Assembly (NCBI RefSeq): GCF_052857255.1
Contig: NC_135504.1
Span: 145,416,121-145,480,120 of the forward strand
Length of the DNA: 64,000 nt
Direction of reading: 5' to 3'
Origin: Amblyomma americanum
Taxonomy: Eukaryota; Arthropoda; Arachnida; Ixodida; Ixodidae
The position numbers and the translations under genes were made by a program. The notes below the pieces were generated by a model. The model did not search any database, was not told the DNA's origin, and saw only the letters and a list, made by a program, of their open reading frames with translations. Positions 20,301 to 33,700 of the stretch are shown piece by piece (the first letter of the stretch is position 1; every line of letters begins with the position of its first letter).

Positions 20301-22490
20301 GTAAACTTTTTCTCTCCGAACTGCGCGAAAACTTTTATTCCGGCTCAAAACAACGGGATACACCGTTTTAGATCGAAAATAGCAAAATACATGAGCATCG
20401 ATTTTACGAGTCGTCGAAGAGTAGACGAGAGAAAGGTGTAAACTTTTTCTCTCCGAACTGCGCGAAAACTTGTATTCCGGCTCAAAACAACGGGATACAT
20501 CGTTTTGGATCGAAACTAGCAGGATTCACGAGCATCGATTTTACGATTCGTCGAGGAGTAGACGAGAGAAAGGTGTAAACGTTTTCTCTCATAACTGCGC
20601 GAAAACTTGTATTCTCGCACAAAACAACGGGATACATCGTTTTAGGTCGAAACTAGCAAGATTCACGAGCATCGATTTTACGAGTCGTCGAAGAGTAGAC
20701 GAGAGAAAGGTGTAAACTTTTTCTCTCAGAACTGCGCGGAAACTTGTATTTCGGATAAAAAGAACGGGATACATTGTTTTAGATCGAAACAAGCAAGATT
20801 CACGAGCATCGATTTTACGATTCGTCGAGGAGTAGACGAGAGAAAGGTGTAAACTTTTTCTCTCCGAACTGCGCGAAAAATTTATTCCGGCTCAAAACAA
20901 CGGAATATATCCTTTTAGATCGAAACTAGCAAGATTCACGGGCATCGATTTTACGAGTCGTCGAAGAGTAGACGAGAGAAAGGTTTAAACTTTTTCTCTC
21001 AGAACTGCGCGAAAACTTGTATTCTGGCTCAAAACAACGGGATACATCGTTTTAGATCGAAACTAGCAAAATTCACGAGCATCAATTTTACGAGTCCTCG
21101 AAGAGTAGACGAGAGAAAGGTGTAAACTTTTTCTCTCAGAACTGCGCGAAAACTTGTATTTCGGATCAAAACAACGGGATACATTGTTTTAGATCGAAAC
21201 TAGCAAGATTCACGAGCATCACTTTTACGATTCGTCGAGGAGTAGACGAGAGAAAGGTGTAAACTTTTTCTCTCCGAACTGCGCGAAAACTTTTATTCCG
21301 GCTCAAAACAACGGGATACACCGTTTTAGATCGAAAATAGCAAAATACATGAGCATCGATTTTACGAGTCGTCGAAGAGTAGACGAGAGAAAGGTGTAAA
21401 CTTTTTCTCTCCGAACTGCGCGAAAACTTGTATTCCGGCTCAAAACAACGGGATACATCGTTTTGGATCGAAACTAGCAGGATTCACGAGCATCGATTTT
21501 AGAAGTCCTCGAAGAGTAGACGAGAGAAAGGTGTAAACGTTTTCTCTCATAACTGCGCGAAAACTTGTATTCTCGCACAAAACAACGGGATACATCGTTT
21601 TAGGTCGAAACTAGCAAGATTCACGAGCATCGATTTTACAAGTCGTCGAATATAGACGAGAGAAAGGTTTAAACTTTTTCTCTCAGAACTGCGCGAAAAC
21701 TTGTATTCCGGCTCAAAACAACGGGATACATCGTTTTAGATCGAAACTAGCAAGATTCACGAGCATCGATTTTACGAGTCCTCGAAGAGTAGACGAGAGA
21801 AAGGTGTAAACTTTTTCTCTCAGAACTGCGCGAAAACTTTTATTTCGGATCAAAACAACGGGATACATTGTTTTAGATCGAAACTAGCAAGATTCACGAG
21901 CATCAACTTTACGATTCGTCGAGGAGTAGACAAGAGAAAGGTGTAAACTTTTTCTCTCCGAACTGCGCGAAAACTTTTATTCCGGCTCAAAACAACGGGA
22001 TACATCGTTTTAGATCGAAAATAGCAAAATACATGAGCATCGATTTTACGAGTCGTCGAAGAGTAGACGAGAGAAAGGTGTAAACTTTTTCTCTCAGAAC
22101 TGCGCGGAAACTTGTATTCCGGCTCAAAACAACGGGATACATCGTTTTAGATCGAAACTAGCAGGATTCACGAGCATCGATTTTACAAGTCTTCGAAGAG
22201 TAGACGAGAGAAAGGTGTAAACTTTTTCTCTCAGAGCTGCGCGAAAACTTGTATTCCGGCTCAAAACAACGGGATACATCGTTTTAGATCGAAACTAGCA
22301 AGATTCACGAGCATCGATTTTACGAGTCCTCGAAGAGTAGACGAGAGAAAGGTGTAAACTTTTTCTCTCCGAACTGCGCGAAAACTTTTATTCCGGCTCA
22401 AAACAACGGGATACATCGTTTTAGATCGAAAATAGCAAAATACATGAGCATCGATTTTACGAGTCGTCGAAGAGTAGACGAGAGAAAGGT
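17290..22490. repeat. First copy of a 5,201-bp (38-monomer) tandem duplication
   Basis: Order from 17381: Q R S T A/O P Q R S T A B C D E F B G H I A M N R/O G H I A M N O P A B C D A/B C/P. It aligns with about 22491-25560 at an offset of 5,201 bp. Shared private variants include GCGCTAAAAC (18548 and 23749) and GCGTGAAAAC (18681 and 23882). Substitutions between copies are few, for example TAGCATAATT at about 18474. Boundaries are approximate because they fall inside near-identical monomers. Confidence 0.8.
19740..21640. repeat. 958-bp seven-monomer tandem duplication inside the first 5.2-kb copy
   Basis: The series G H I A M N O-type repeats at an offset of 958 bp; GCGAAAAATT lies at 19915 and 20873. 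The second 5.2-kb copy (22.5-25.6 kb) has this series once. The P monomer after it is therefore offset by 4,106 bp rather than 5,064. The O-type monomer at about 20,537 is a chimera with an R-like 5' end (GATTCGTCGAGGAG) and an O body. Confidence 0.75.
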
Positions 22491-25400
22491 GTAAACTTTT
22501 TCTCTCAGAACTGCGCGAAAACTTGTATTCCGGCTCAAAACAACGGGATACATCGTTTTAGATCGAAACTAGCAAGATTCACGAGCATCGATTTTACGAG
22601 TCCTCGAAGAGTAGACGAGAGAAAGGTGTAAACTTTTTCTCTCAGAACTGCGCGAAAACTTGTATTTCGGATCAAAAGAACGGGATACATTGTTTTAGAT
22701 CGAAACTAGCAAGATTCATGAGCATCGATTTTACGATTCGTCGAGGAGTAGACGAGAGAAAGGTGTAAACTTTTTCTCTCCGAACTGCGCGAAAACTTTT
22801 ATTCCGGCTCAAAACAACAGGATATATCCTTTTAGATCGAAACTAGCAAAATTCATGAGCATCAATTTTACGAGTCGTCGAAGAGTAGACGAGAGAAAGG
22901 TTTAAACTTTTTCTCTCAGAACTGCGCGAAAACTTGTATTCTGGCTCAAAACAACGGGATACATTGTTTTAGATCGAATCTAGCAAGATTCACGAGCATC
23001 GATTACACAAGTCTTCGAAGAGTAAACGAGAGAAAGGTGTACACTTTTTCTCTCAGAACTGCGCGAAAACTTGTATTCCGGCTCAAAACAACGGGATACA
23101 CCGTTTTAGATCGAAACTAGCAAGATTCACGAGCATCGATTTTACGAGTCCTCGAAGAGTAGACGAGAGAAAGGTGTAAACGTTTTCTCTCATAACTGCG
23201 CGAAAACTTGTATTCTCGCACAAAACAACGGGATACATCGTTTTAGGTCGAAACTAGCAAGATTCACGAGCATCGATTTTACAAGTCGTCGAATATAGAC
23301 GAGAGAAAGGTGTAAACTTTTTCTCTCAGAACTGCGCGAAAACTTGTATTCCGGCTCAAAACAACGGGATACATCGTTTTAGATCGAAACTAGCAAGATT
23401 CACGAGCATCGATTTTACGAGTCCTCGAAGAGTAGACGAGAGAAAGGTGTAAACTTTTTCTCTCAGAACTGCGCGAAAACTTGTATTTCGGATCAAAAGA
23501 ACGGGATACATTGTTTTAGATCGAAACTAGCAAGATTCATGAGCATCGATTTTACGATTCGTCGAGGAGTAGACGAGAGAAAGGTGTAAACTTTTTCTCT
23601 CCGAACTGCGCGAAAACTTTTATTCCGGCTCAAAACAACAGGATATATCCTTTTAGATCGAAACTAGCAAAATTCATGAGCATCAATTTTACGAGTCTTC
23701 GAAGAGTAGACGAGAGAAAGGTTTAAACTTTTTCTCTCAGAACTGCGCTAAAACTTGTATTCTGGCTCAAAACAACGGGATACATCGTTTTAGATCGAAT
23801 CTAGCAAGATTCACGAGCATCGATTACACAAGTCTTCGAAGAGTAAACGAGAGAAAGGTGTACACTTTTTCTCTCAGAACTGCGTGAAAACTTGTATTCC
23901 GGCTCAAAACAACGGGATACACCGTTTTAGATCGAAACTAGCAAGATTCACGAGCATCGATTTTACGAGTCCTCGAAGAGTAGACGAGAGAAAGGTGTAA
24001 ACTTTTTCTCTCAGAACTGCGCGAAAACTTGTATTTCGGATCAAAACAACGGGATACATTGTTTTAGATCGAAACTAGCAAGATTCACGAGCATCAACTT
24101 TACGATTCGTCGAGGAGTAGACGAGAGAAAGGTGTAAACTTTTTCTCTCCGAACTGCGCGAAAACTTTTATTCCGGCTCAAAACAACGGGATACATCGTT
24201 TTAGATCGAAAATAGCAAAATACATGAGCATCGATTTTACGAGTCGTCGAAGAGTAGACGAGAGAAAGGTGTAAACTTTTTCTCTCAGAACTGCGCGGAA
24301 ACTTGTATTCCGGCTCAAAACAACGGGATACATCGTTTTAGATCGAAACTAGCAGGATTCACGAGCATCGATTTTACAAGTCTTCGAAGAGTAGACGAGA
24401 GAAAGGTGTAAACTTTTTCTCTCAGAGCTGCGCGAAAACTTGTATTCCGGCTCAAAACAACGGGATACATCGGTTTAGATCGAAACTAGCAAGATTCACG
24501 AGCATCGATTTTACGAGTCCTCGAAGAGTAGACGAGAGAAAGGTGTAAACTTTTTCTCTCAGAACTGCGCGAAAACTTGTATTCCGGCTCAAAACAACGG
24601 GAAACATCGTTTTAGATCGAAACTAGCAAGATTCACGAGCATCGATTTTACGAGTCCTCGAATATAGACGAGAGAAAGGTGTAAACTTTTTCTCTCAGAA
24701 CTGCGCGAAAACATGTATTTCGGATCAAAACAACGGGATACATTGTTTTAGATCGAAACTAGCAAGATTCACGAGCATCAACTTTACGATTCGTCGAGGA
24801 GTAGACGAGAGAAAGGTGTAAACTTTTTCTCTCCGAACTGCGCGAAAACTTTTATTCCGGCTCAAAACAACGGGATACATCGTTTTAGATCGAAAATAGC
24901 AAAATACATGAGCATCGATTTTACGAGTCGTCGAAGAGTAGACGAGAGAAAGGTGTAAACTTTTTCTCTCAGAACTGCGCGGAAACTTGTATTTCGGATA
25001 AAAAGAACGGGATACATTGTTTTAGATCGAAACAAGCAAGATTCACGAGCATCGATTTTACGATTCGTCGAGGAGTAGACGAGAGAAAGGTGTAAACTTT
25101 TTCTCTCCGAACTGCGCGAAAAATTTATTCCGGCTCAAAACAACGGAATATATCCTTTTAGATCGAAACTAGCAAGATTCACGGGCATCGATTTTACGAG
25201 TCGTCGAAGAGTAGACGAGAGAAAGGTTTAAACTTTTTCTCTCAGAACTGCGCGAAAACTTGTATTCTGGCTCAAAACAACGGGATACATCGTTTTAGAT
25301 CGAAACTAGCAAAATTCACGAGCATCAATTTTACGAGTCCTCGAAGAGTAGACGAGAGAAAGGTGTAAACTTTTTCTCTCAGAACTGCGCGAAAACTTGT

Positions 25401-25960
25401 ATTTCGGATCAAAACAACGGGATACATTGTTTTAGATCGAAACTAGCAAGATTCACGAGCATCACCTTTAGGATTCGTCGAGGAGTAGACGAGAGAAAGG
25501 TGTAAACTTTTTCTCTCCGAACTGCGCGAAAACTTTTATTCCGGCTCAAAACAACGGGATACATCGTTTTGGATCGAAACTAGCAGGATTCACGAGCATC
25601 GATTTTACGATTCGTCGAGGAGTAGACGAGAGAAAGGTGTAAACGTTTTCTCTCATAACTGCGCGAAAACTTGTATTCTCGCACAAAACAACGGGATACA
25701 TCGTTTTAGGTCGAAACTAGCAAGATTCACGAGCATCGATTTTACAAGTCGTCGAATATAGACGAGAGAAAGGTTTAAACTTTTTCTCTCAGAACTGCGC
25801 GAAAACTTGTATTCCGGCTCAAAACAACGGGATACATCGTTTTAGATCGAAACTAGCAAGATTCACGAGCATCGATTTTACGAGTCCTCGAAGAGTAGAC
25901 GAGAGAAAGGTGTAAACTTTTTCTCTCAGAACTGCGCGAAAACTTGTATTTCGGATCAAA
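22491..25960. repeat. Second copy of the 5.2-kb duplication, shortened
   Basis: It follows the first copy at an offset of 5,201 bp to about 25,555. There one monomer is missing: a chimera joins the first part of M (CTTTTATTCCGG) to the end of N (TTTTGGATCG), dropping the offset to 5,064. The 7-monomer duplication of the first copy is also absent. The tail (P A B and onward) leads into the next large unit. Confidence 0.75.
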
Positions 25961-28900
25961 ACAACGGGATACATTGTTTTAGATCGAAACTAGCAAGATT
26001 CACGAGCATCAACTTTACGATTCGTCGAGGAGTAGACGAGAGAAAGGTGTAAACTTTTTCTCTCCGAACTGCGCGAAAACTTTTATTCCGGCTCAAAACA
26101 ACGGGATACATCGTTTTAGATCGAAAATAGCAAAATACATGAGCATCGATTTTACGAGTCGTCGAAGAGTAGACGAGAGAAAGGTGTAAACTTTTTCTCT
26201 CAGAACTGCGCGGAAACTTGTATTCCGGCTCAAAACAACGGGATACATCGTTTTAGATCGAAACTAGCAGGATTCACGAGCATCGATTTTACAAGTCTTC
26301 GAAGAGTAGACGAGAGAAAGGTGTAAACTTTTTCTCTCAGAGCTGCGCGAAAACTTGTATTCCGGCTCAAAACAACGGGATACATCGTTTTAGATCGAAA
26401 CTAGCAAGATTCACGAGCATCGATTTTACGAGTCCTCGAAGAGTAGACGAGAGAAAGGTGTAAACTTTTTCTCTCAGAACTGCGCGAAAACTTGTATTCC
26501 GGCTCAAAACAACGGGAAACATCGTTTTAGATCGAAACTAACAAGATTCACGAGCATCGATTTTACGAGTCCTCGAATATAGACGAGAGAAAGGTGTAAA
26601 CTTTTTCTCTCAGAACTGCGCGAAAACTTGTATTTCGGATCAAAACAACGGGATAGATTGTTTTAGATCGAAACTAGCAAGATTCACGAGCATCAACTTT
26701 ACGATTCGTCGAGGAGTAGACGAGAGAAAGGTGTAAATTTTTCTCTCCGAACTGCGCGAAAACTTTTATTCCGGCTCAAAACAACGGGATACATCGTTTT
26801 AGATCGAAAATAGCAAAATACATGAGCATCGATTTTACGAGTCGTCGAAGAGTAGACGAGAGAAAGGTGTAAACGTTTTCTCTCAGAACTGCGCGGAAAC
26901 TTGTATTTCGGATAAAAAGAACGGGATACATTGTTTTAGATCGAAACAAGCAAGATTCACGAGCATCGATTTTACGATTCGTCGAGGAGTAGACGAGAGA
27001 AAGGTGTAAACTTTTTCTCTCCGAACTGCGCGAAAAATTTATTCCGGCTCAAAACAACGGAATATATCCTTTTAGATCGAAACTAGCAAGATTCACGGGC
27101 ATCGATTTTACGAGTCGTCGAAGAGTAGACGAGAGAAAGGTTTAAACTTTTTCTCTCAGAACTGCGCGAAAACTTGTATTCTGGCTCAAAACAACGGGAT
27201 ACATCGTTATAGATCGAAACTAGCAAAATTCACGAGCATCAATTTTACGAGTCCTCGAAGAGTAGACGAAAGAAAGGTGTAAACTTTTTCTCTCAGAACT
27301 GCGCGAAAACTTGTATTCCGAATCAAAACAACGGGATACATTGTTTTAGATCGAAACTAGCAAGATTCACGAGCTTCGATTTTACAGGTCGTCGATATAG
27401 ACGAGAAAAAAGGTGTAAACTTTTTCTCTCAGAACTGCGCAAAAACTTGTATTCCGGCTCAAAACAACGGGATACATCGTTTTAGATCGAATCTAGCAAG
27501 ATTTACGAGCATCGATTACACAAGTCTTCGAAGAGTAGACGAGAGAAAGGTGTACACTTTTTTCTCTCAGAACTGCGCGAAAGCTTGTATTCCGGCTCAA
27601 AACAACGGGATACATCGTTTTAGATCGAAACTAGCAAGATTCACGAGCATCGATTTTACGAGTCCTCGAAGAGTAGACGAGAGAAAGGTGTAAACTTTTT
27701 CTCTCAGAACTGCGCGAAAACTTGTATTTCGGATCAAAACAACGGGATACATTGTTTTAGATCGAAACTAGCAAGATTCACGAGCATCACCTTTACGATT
27801 CGTCGAGGAGTAGACGAGAGAAAGGTGTAAACTTTTTCTCTCCGAACTGCGCGAAAACTTTTATTCCGGCTCAAAACAACGGGATACACCGTTTTAGATC
27901 GAAAATAGCAAAATACATGAGCATCGATTTTACGAGTCGTCGAAGAGTAGACGAGAGAAAGGTGTAAGCTTTTTCTCTCCGAACTGCGCGAAAACTTGTA
28001 TTCCGGCGCAAAACAACGGGATATATCGTTTTGGATCGAAACTAGCAGGATTCACGAGCATCGATTTTAGAAGTCCTCGAAGAGTAGACGAGAGAAAGGT
28101 GTAAACGTTTTCTCTCATAACTGCGCGAAAACTTGTATTCTCGCACAAAACAACGGGATACATCGTTTTAGGTCGAAACTAGCAAGATTCACGAGCATCG
28201 ATTTTACAAGTCGTCGAATATAGACGAGAGAAAGGTGTAAACTTTTTCTCTCAGAACTGCGCGAAAACTTGTATTCCGGCTCAAAACAACGGGATACATC
28301 GTTTTAGATCGAAACTAGCAAGATTCACGAGCATCGATTTTACGAGTCCTCGAAGAGTAGACGAGAGAAAGGTGTAAACTTTTTCTCTCAGAACTGCGCG
28401 AAAACTTGTATTTCGGATCAAAAGAACGGGATACATTGTTTTAGATCGAAACTAGCAAGATTCATGAGCATCGATTTTACGATTCGTCGAGGAGTAGACG
28501 AGAGAAAGGTGTAAACTTTTTCTCTCCGAACTGCGCGAAAACTTTTATTCCGGCTCAAAACAACAGGATATATCCTTTTAGATCGAAACTAGCAAAATTC
28601 ATGAGCATCAATTTTACGAGTCTTCGAAGAGTAGACGAGAGAAAGGTTTAAACTTTTTCTCTCAGAACTGCGCGAAAACTTGTATTCTGGCTCAAAACAA
28701 CGGGATACATCGTTTTAGATCGAATCTAGCAAGATTCACGAGCATCGATTACACAAGTCTTCGAAGAGTAAACGAGAGAAAGGTGTACACTTTTTCTCTC
28801 AGAACTGCGTGAAAACTTGTATTCCGGCTCAAAACAACGGGATACACCGTTTTAGATCGAAACTAGCAAGATTCACGAGCATCGATTTTACGAGTCCTCG

Positions 28901-30723
28901 AAGAGTAGACGAGAGAAAGGTGTAAACTTTTTCTCTCAGAACTGCGCGAAAACTTGTATTTCGGATCAAAACAACGGGATACATTGTTTTAGATCGAAAC
29001 TAGCAAGATTCACGAGCATCAACTTTACGATTCGTCGAGGAGTAGACGAGAGAAAGGTGTAAACTTTTTCTCTCCGAACTGCGCGAAAACTTTTATTCCG
29101 GCTCAAAACAACGGGATACATCGTTTTAGATCGAAAATAGCAAAATACATGAGCATCGATTTTACGAGTCGTCGAAGAGTAGACGAGAGAAAGGTGTAAA
29201 CTTTTTCTCTCAGAACTGCGCGGAAACTTGTATTCCGGCTCAAAACAACGGGATACATCGTTTTAGATCGAAACTAGCAGGATTCACGAGCATCGATTTT
29301 ACAAGTCTTCGAAGAGTAGACGAGAGAAAGGTGTAAACTTTTTCTCTCAGAGCTGCGCGAAAACTTGTATTCCGGCTCAAAACAACGGGATACATCGGTT
29401 TAGATCGAAACTAGCAAGATTCACGAGCATCGATTTTACGAGTCCTCGAAGAGTAGACGAGAGAAAGGTGTAAACTTTTTCTCTCAGAACTGCGCGAAAA
29501 CTTGTATTCCGGCTCAAAACAACGGGAAACATCGTTTTAGATCGAAACTAGCAAGATTCACGAGCATCGATTTTACGAGTCCTCGAATATAGACGAGAGA
29601 AAGGTGTAAACTTTTTCTCTCAGAACTGCGCGAAAACTTGTATTTCGGATCAAAACAACGGGATACATTGTTTTAGATCGAAACTAGCAAGATTCACGAG
29701 CATCAACTTTACGATTCGTCGAGGAGTAGACGAGAGAAAGGTGTAAACTTTTTCTCTCCGAACTGCGCGAAAACTTTTATTCCGGCTCAAAACAACGGGA
29801 TACATCGTTTTAGATCGAAAATAGCAAAATACATGAGCATCGATTTTGCGAGTCGTCGAAGAGTAGACGAGAGAAAGGTGTAAACTTTTTCTCTCAGAAC
29901 TGCGCGGAAACTTGTATTTCGGATAAAAAGAACGGGATACATTGTTTTAGATCGAAACAAGCAAGATTCACGAGCATCGAATTTACGATTCGTCGAGGAT
30001 TAGACGAGAGAAAGTTGTAAACTTTTTCTCTCCGAACTGCGCGAAAAATTTATTCCGGCTCAAAACAACTAGCAAGATTCACGGGCATCGATTTTACGAG
30101 TCGTCGAAGAGTAGACGAGAGAAAGGTTTAAACTTTTTCTCTCAGAACTGCGCGAAAACTTGTATTCTGGCTCAAAACAACGGGATACATCGTTTTAGAT
30201 CGAAACTAGCAAGATTCACGAGCATCGATTTTACGAGTCCTCGAAGAGTAGACGAGAGAAAGGTGTAAACTTTTTCTCTCAGAACTGCGCGAAAACTTGT
30301 ATTTCGGATCAAAACAACGGGATACATTGTTTTAGATCGAAACTAGCAAGATTCACGAGCATCACCTTTACGATTCGTCGAGGAGCAGACGAGAGAAAGG
30401 TGTAAACTTTTTCTCTCCGAACTGCGCGAAAACTTTTATTCCGGCTCAAAACAACGGGATACACCGTTTTAGATCGAAAATAGCAAAATACATGAGCATC
30501 GATTTTACGAGTCGTCGAAGAGTAGACGAGAGAAAGGTGTAAACTTTTTCTCTCAGAACTGCGCGGAAACTTGTATTTAGGCTCAAAACAACGGGATACA
30601 TCGTTTTAGATCGAAACTAGCAAGATTCACGAGCATCGATTTTACGAGTCCTCGAAGAGTAGACGAGAGAAAGGTGTAAACTTTTTCTCTCAGAACTGCG
30701 CGAAAACTTGTATTCCGGCTCAA
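25960..30723. repeat. First copy of a 4,764-bp tandem duplication
   Basis: It aligns with about 30724-35512. Markers at an offset of 4,764 bp include ACTAACAAG (26538 and about 31302), GTAAATTTTTC with one base lost (near 26736 and 31500), CGGGCATCG (27097 and 31861, the latter read as TGGGCATCG) and CATCGAATTTACG (about 29974 and 34738). It contains a 25-bp deletion at about 30069, so downstream offsets become 4,789 bp. Confidence 0.8.
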
Positions 30724-33700
30724 AACAACGGGATACATTGTTTTAGATCGAAACTAGTAAGATTCACGAGCATCAACTTTACGATTCGTCGAGGAGTAGA
30801 CGAGAGAAAGGTGTAAACTTTTTCTCTCCGAACTGCGCGAAAACTTTTATTCCGGCTCAAAACAACGGGATACATCGTTTTAGATCGAAAATAGCAAAAT
30901 ACATGAGCATCGATTTTACGAGTCGTCGAAGAGTAGACGAGAGAAAGGTGTAAACTTTTTCTCTCAGAACTGCGCGGAAACTTGTATTCCGGCTCAAAAC
31001 AACGGGATACATCGTTTTAGATCGAAACTAGCAGGATTCACGAGCATCGATTTTACAAGTCTTCGAAGAGTAGACGAGAGAAAGGTGTAAACTTTTTCTC
31101 TCAGAGCTGCGCGAAAACTTGTATTCCGGCTCAAAACAACGGGATACATCGTTTTAGATCGAAACTAGCAAGATTCACGAGCATCGATTTTACGAGTCCT
31201 CGAAGAGTAGACGAGAGAAAGGTGTAAACTTTTTCTCTCAGAACTGCGCGAAAACTTGTATTCCGGCTCAAAACAACGGGAAACATCGTTTTAGATCGAA
31301 ACTAACAAGATTCACGAGCATCGATTTTACGAGTCCTCGAATATAGACGAGAGAAAGGTGTAAACTTTTTCTCTCAGAACTGCGTGAAAACTTGTATTTC
31401 GGATCAAAACAACGGGATACATTGTTTTAGATCGAAACTAGCAAGATTCACGAGCATCAACTTTACGATTCGTCGAGGAGTAGACGAGAGAAAGGTGTAA
31501 ATTTTTCTCTCCGAACTGCGCGAAAACTTTTATTCCGGCTCAAAACAACGGGATACATCGTTTTAGATCGAAAATAGCAAAATACATGAGCATCGATTTT
31601 ACGAGTCGTCGAAGAGTAGACGAGAGAAAGGTGTAAACGTTTTCTCTCAGAACTGCGCGGAAACTTGTATTTCGGATAAAAAGAACGGGATACATTGTTT
31701 TAGATCGAAACAAGCAAGATTCACGAGCATCGATTTTACGATTCGTCGAGGAGTAGACGAGAGAAAGGTGTAAACTTTTTCTCTCCGAACTGCGCGAAAA
31801 ATTTATTCCGGCTCAAAACAACGGAATATATCCTTTTAGATCGAAACTAGCAAGATTCATGGGCATCGATTTTACGAGTCGTCGAAGAGTAGACGAGAGA
31901 AAGGTTTAAACTTTTTCTCTCAGAACTGCGCGAAAACTTGTATTCTGGCTCAAAACAACGGGATACATCGTTTTAGATCGAAACTAGCAAGATTCACGAG
32001 CATCAACTTTACGATTCGTCGAGGAGTAGACGAGAGAAAGGTGTAAACTTTTTCTCTCCGAACTGCGCGAAAACTTTTATTCTGGCTCAAAACAACGGGA
32101 TACATCGTTTTAGATCGAAAATAGCAAAATACATGAGCATCGATTTTACGAGTCGTCGAAGAGTAGACGAGAGAAAGGTGTAAACTTTTTCTCTCAGAAC
32201 TGCGCGGAAACTTGTATTCCGGCTCAAAACAACGGGATACATCGTTTTAGATCGAAACTAGCAGGATTCACGAGCATCGATTTTACAAGTCTTCGAAGAG
32301 TAGACGAGAGAAAGGTGTAAACTTTTTCTCTCAGAGCTGCGCGAAAACTTGTATTCCGGCTCAAAACAACGGGATACATCGGTTTAGATCGAAACTAGCA
32401 AGATTCACGAGCATCGATTTTACGAGTCCTCGAAGAGTAGACGAGAGAAAGGTGTAAACTTTTTCTCTCAGAACTGCGCGAAAACTTGTATTCCGGCTCA
32501 AAACAACGGGAAACATCGTTTTAGATCGAAACTAGCAAGATTCACGAGCATCACCTTTACGATTCGTCGAGGAGTAGACGAGAGAAAGGTGTAAACTTTT
32601 TCTCTCCGAACTGCGCGAAAACTTTTATTCCGGCTCAAAACAACGGGATACACCGTTTTAGATCGAAAATAGCAAAATACATGAGCATCGATTTTACGAG
32701 TCGTCGAAGAGTAGACGAGAGAAAGGTGTAAGCTTTTTCTCTCCGAACTGCGCGAAAACTTGTATTCCGGCGCAAAACAACGGGATATATCGTTTTGGAT
32801 CGAAACTAGCAGGATTCACGAGCATCGATTTTAGAAGTCCTCGAAGAGTAGACGAGAGAAAGGTGTAAACGTTTTCTCTCATAACTGCGCGAAAACTTGT
32901 ATTCTCGCACAAAACAACGGGATACATCGTTTTAAGTCGAAACTAGCAAGATTCACGAGCATCGATTTTACAAGTCGTCGAATATAGACGAGAGAAAGGT
33001 GTAAACTTTTTCTCTCAGAACAGCGCGAAAACTTGTATTCCGGCTCAAAACAACGGGATACATCGTTTTAGATCGAAACTAGCAAGATTCACGAGCATCG
33101 ATTTTACGAGTCCTCTAAGAGTAGACGAGAGAAAGGTGTAAACTTTTTCTCTCAGAACTGCGCGAAAACTTGTATTTCGGATCAAAAGTACGGGATACAT
33201 TATTTTAGATCGAAACTAGCAAGATTCATGAGCATCGATTTTACGATTCGTCGAGGAGTAGACGAGAGAAAGGTGTAAACTTTTTCTCTCCGAACTGCGC
33301 GAAAACTTTTATTCCGGCTCAAAACAACAGGATATATCCTTTTAGATCGAAACTAGCAAAATTCATGAGCATCAATTTTACGAGTCTTCGAAGAGTAGAC
33401 GAGAGAAAGGTTTAAACTTTTTCTCTCAGAACTGCGCGAAAACTTGTATTCTGGCTCAAAACAACGAGATACATCGTTTTAGATCGAATCTAGCAAGATT
33501 CACGAGCATCGATTACACAAGTCTTCGAAGAGTAAACGAGAGAAAGGTGTACACTTTTTCTCTCAGAACTGCGTGAAAACTTGTATTCCGGCTCAAAACA
33601 ACGGGATACACCGTTTTAGATCGAAACTAGCAAGATTCACGAGCATCGATTTTACGAGTCCTCGAAGAGTAGACGAGAGAAAGGTGTAAACTTTTTCTCT

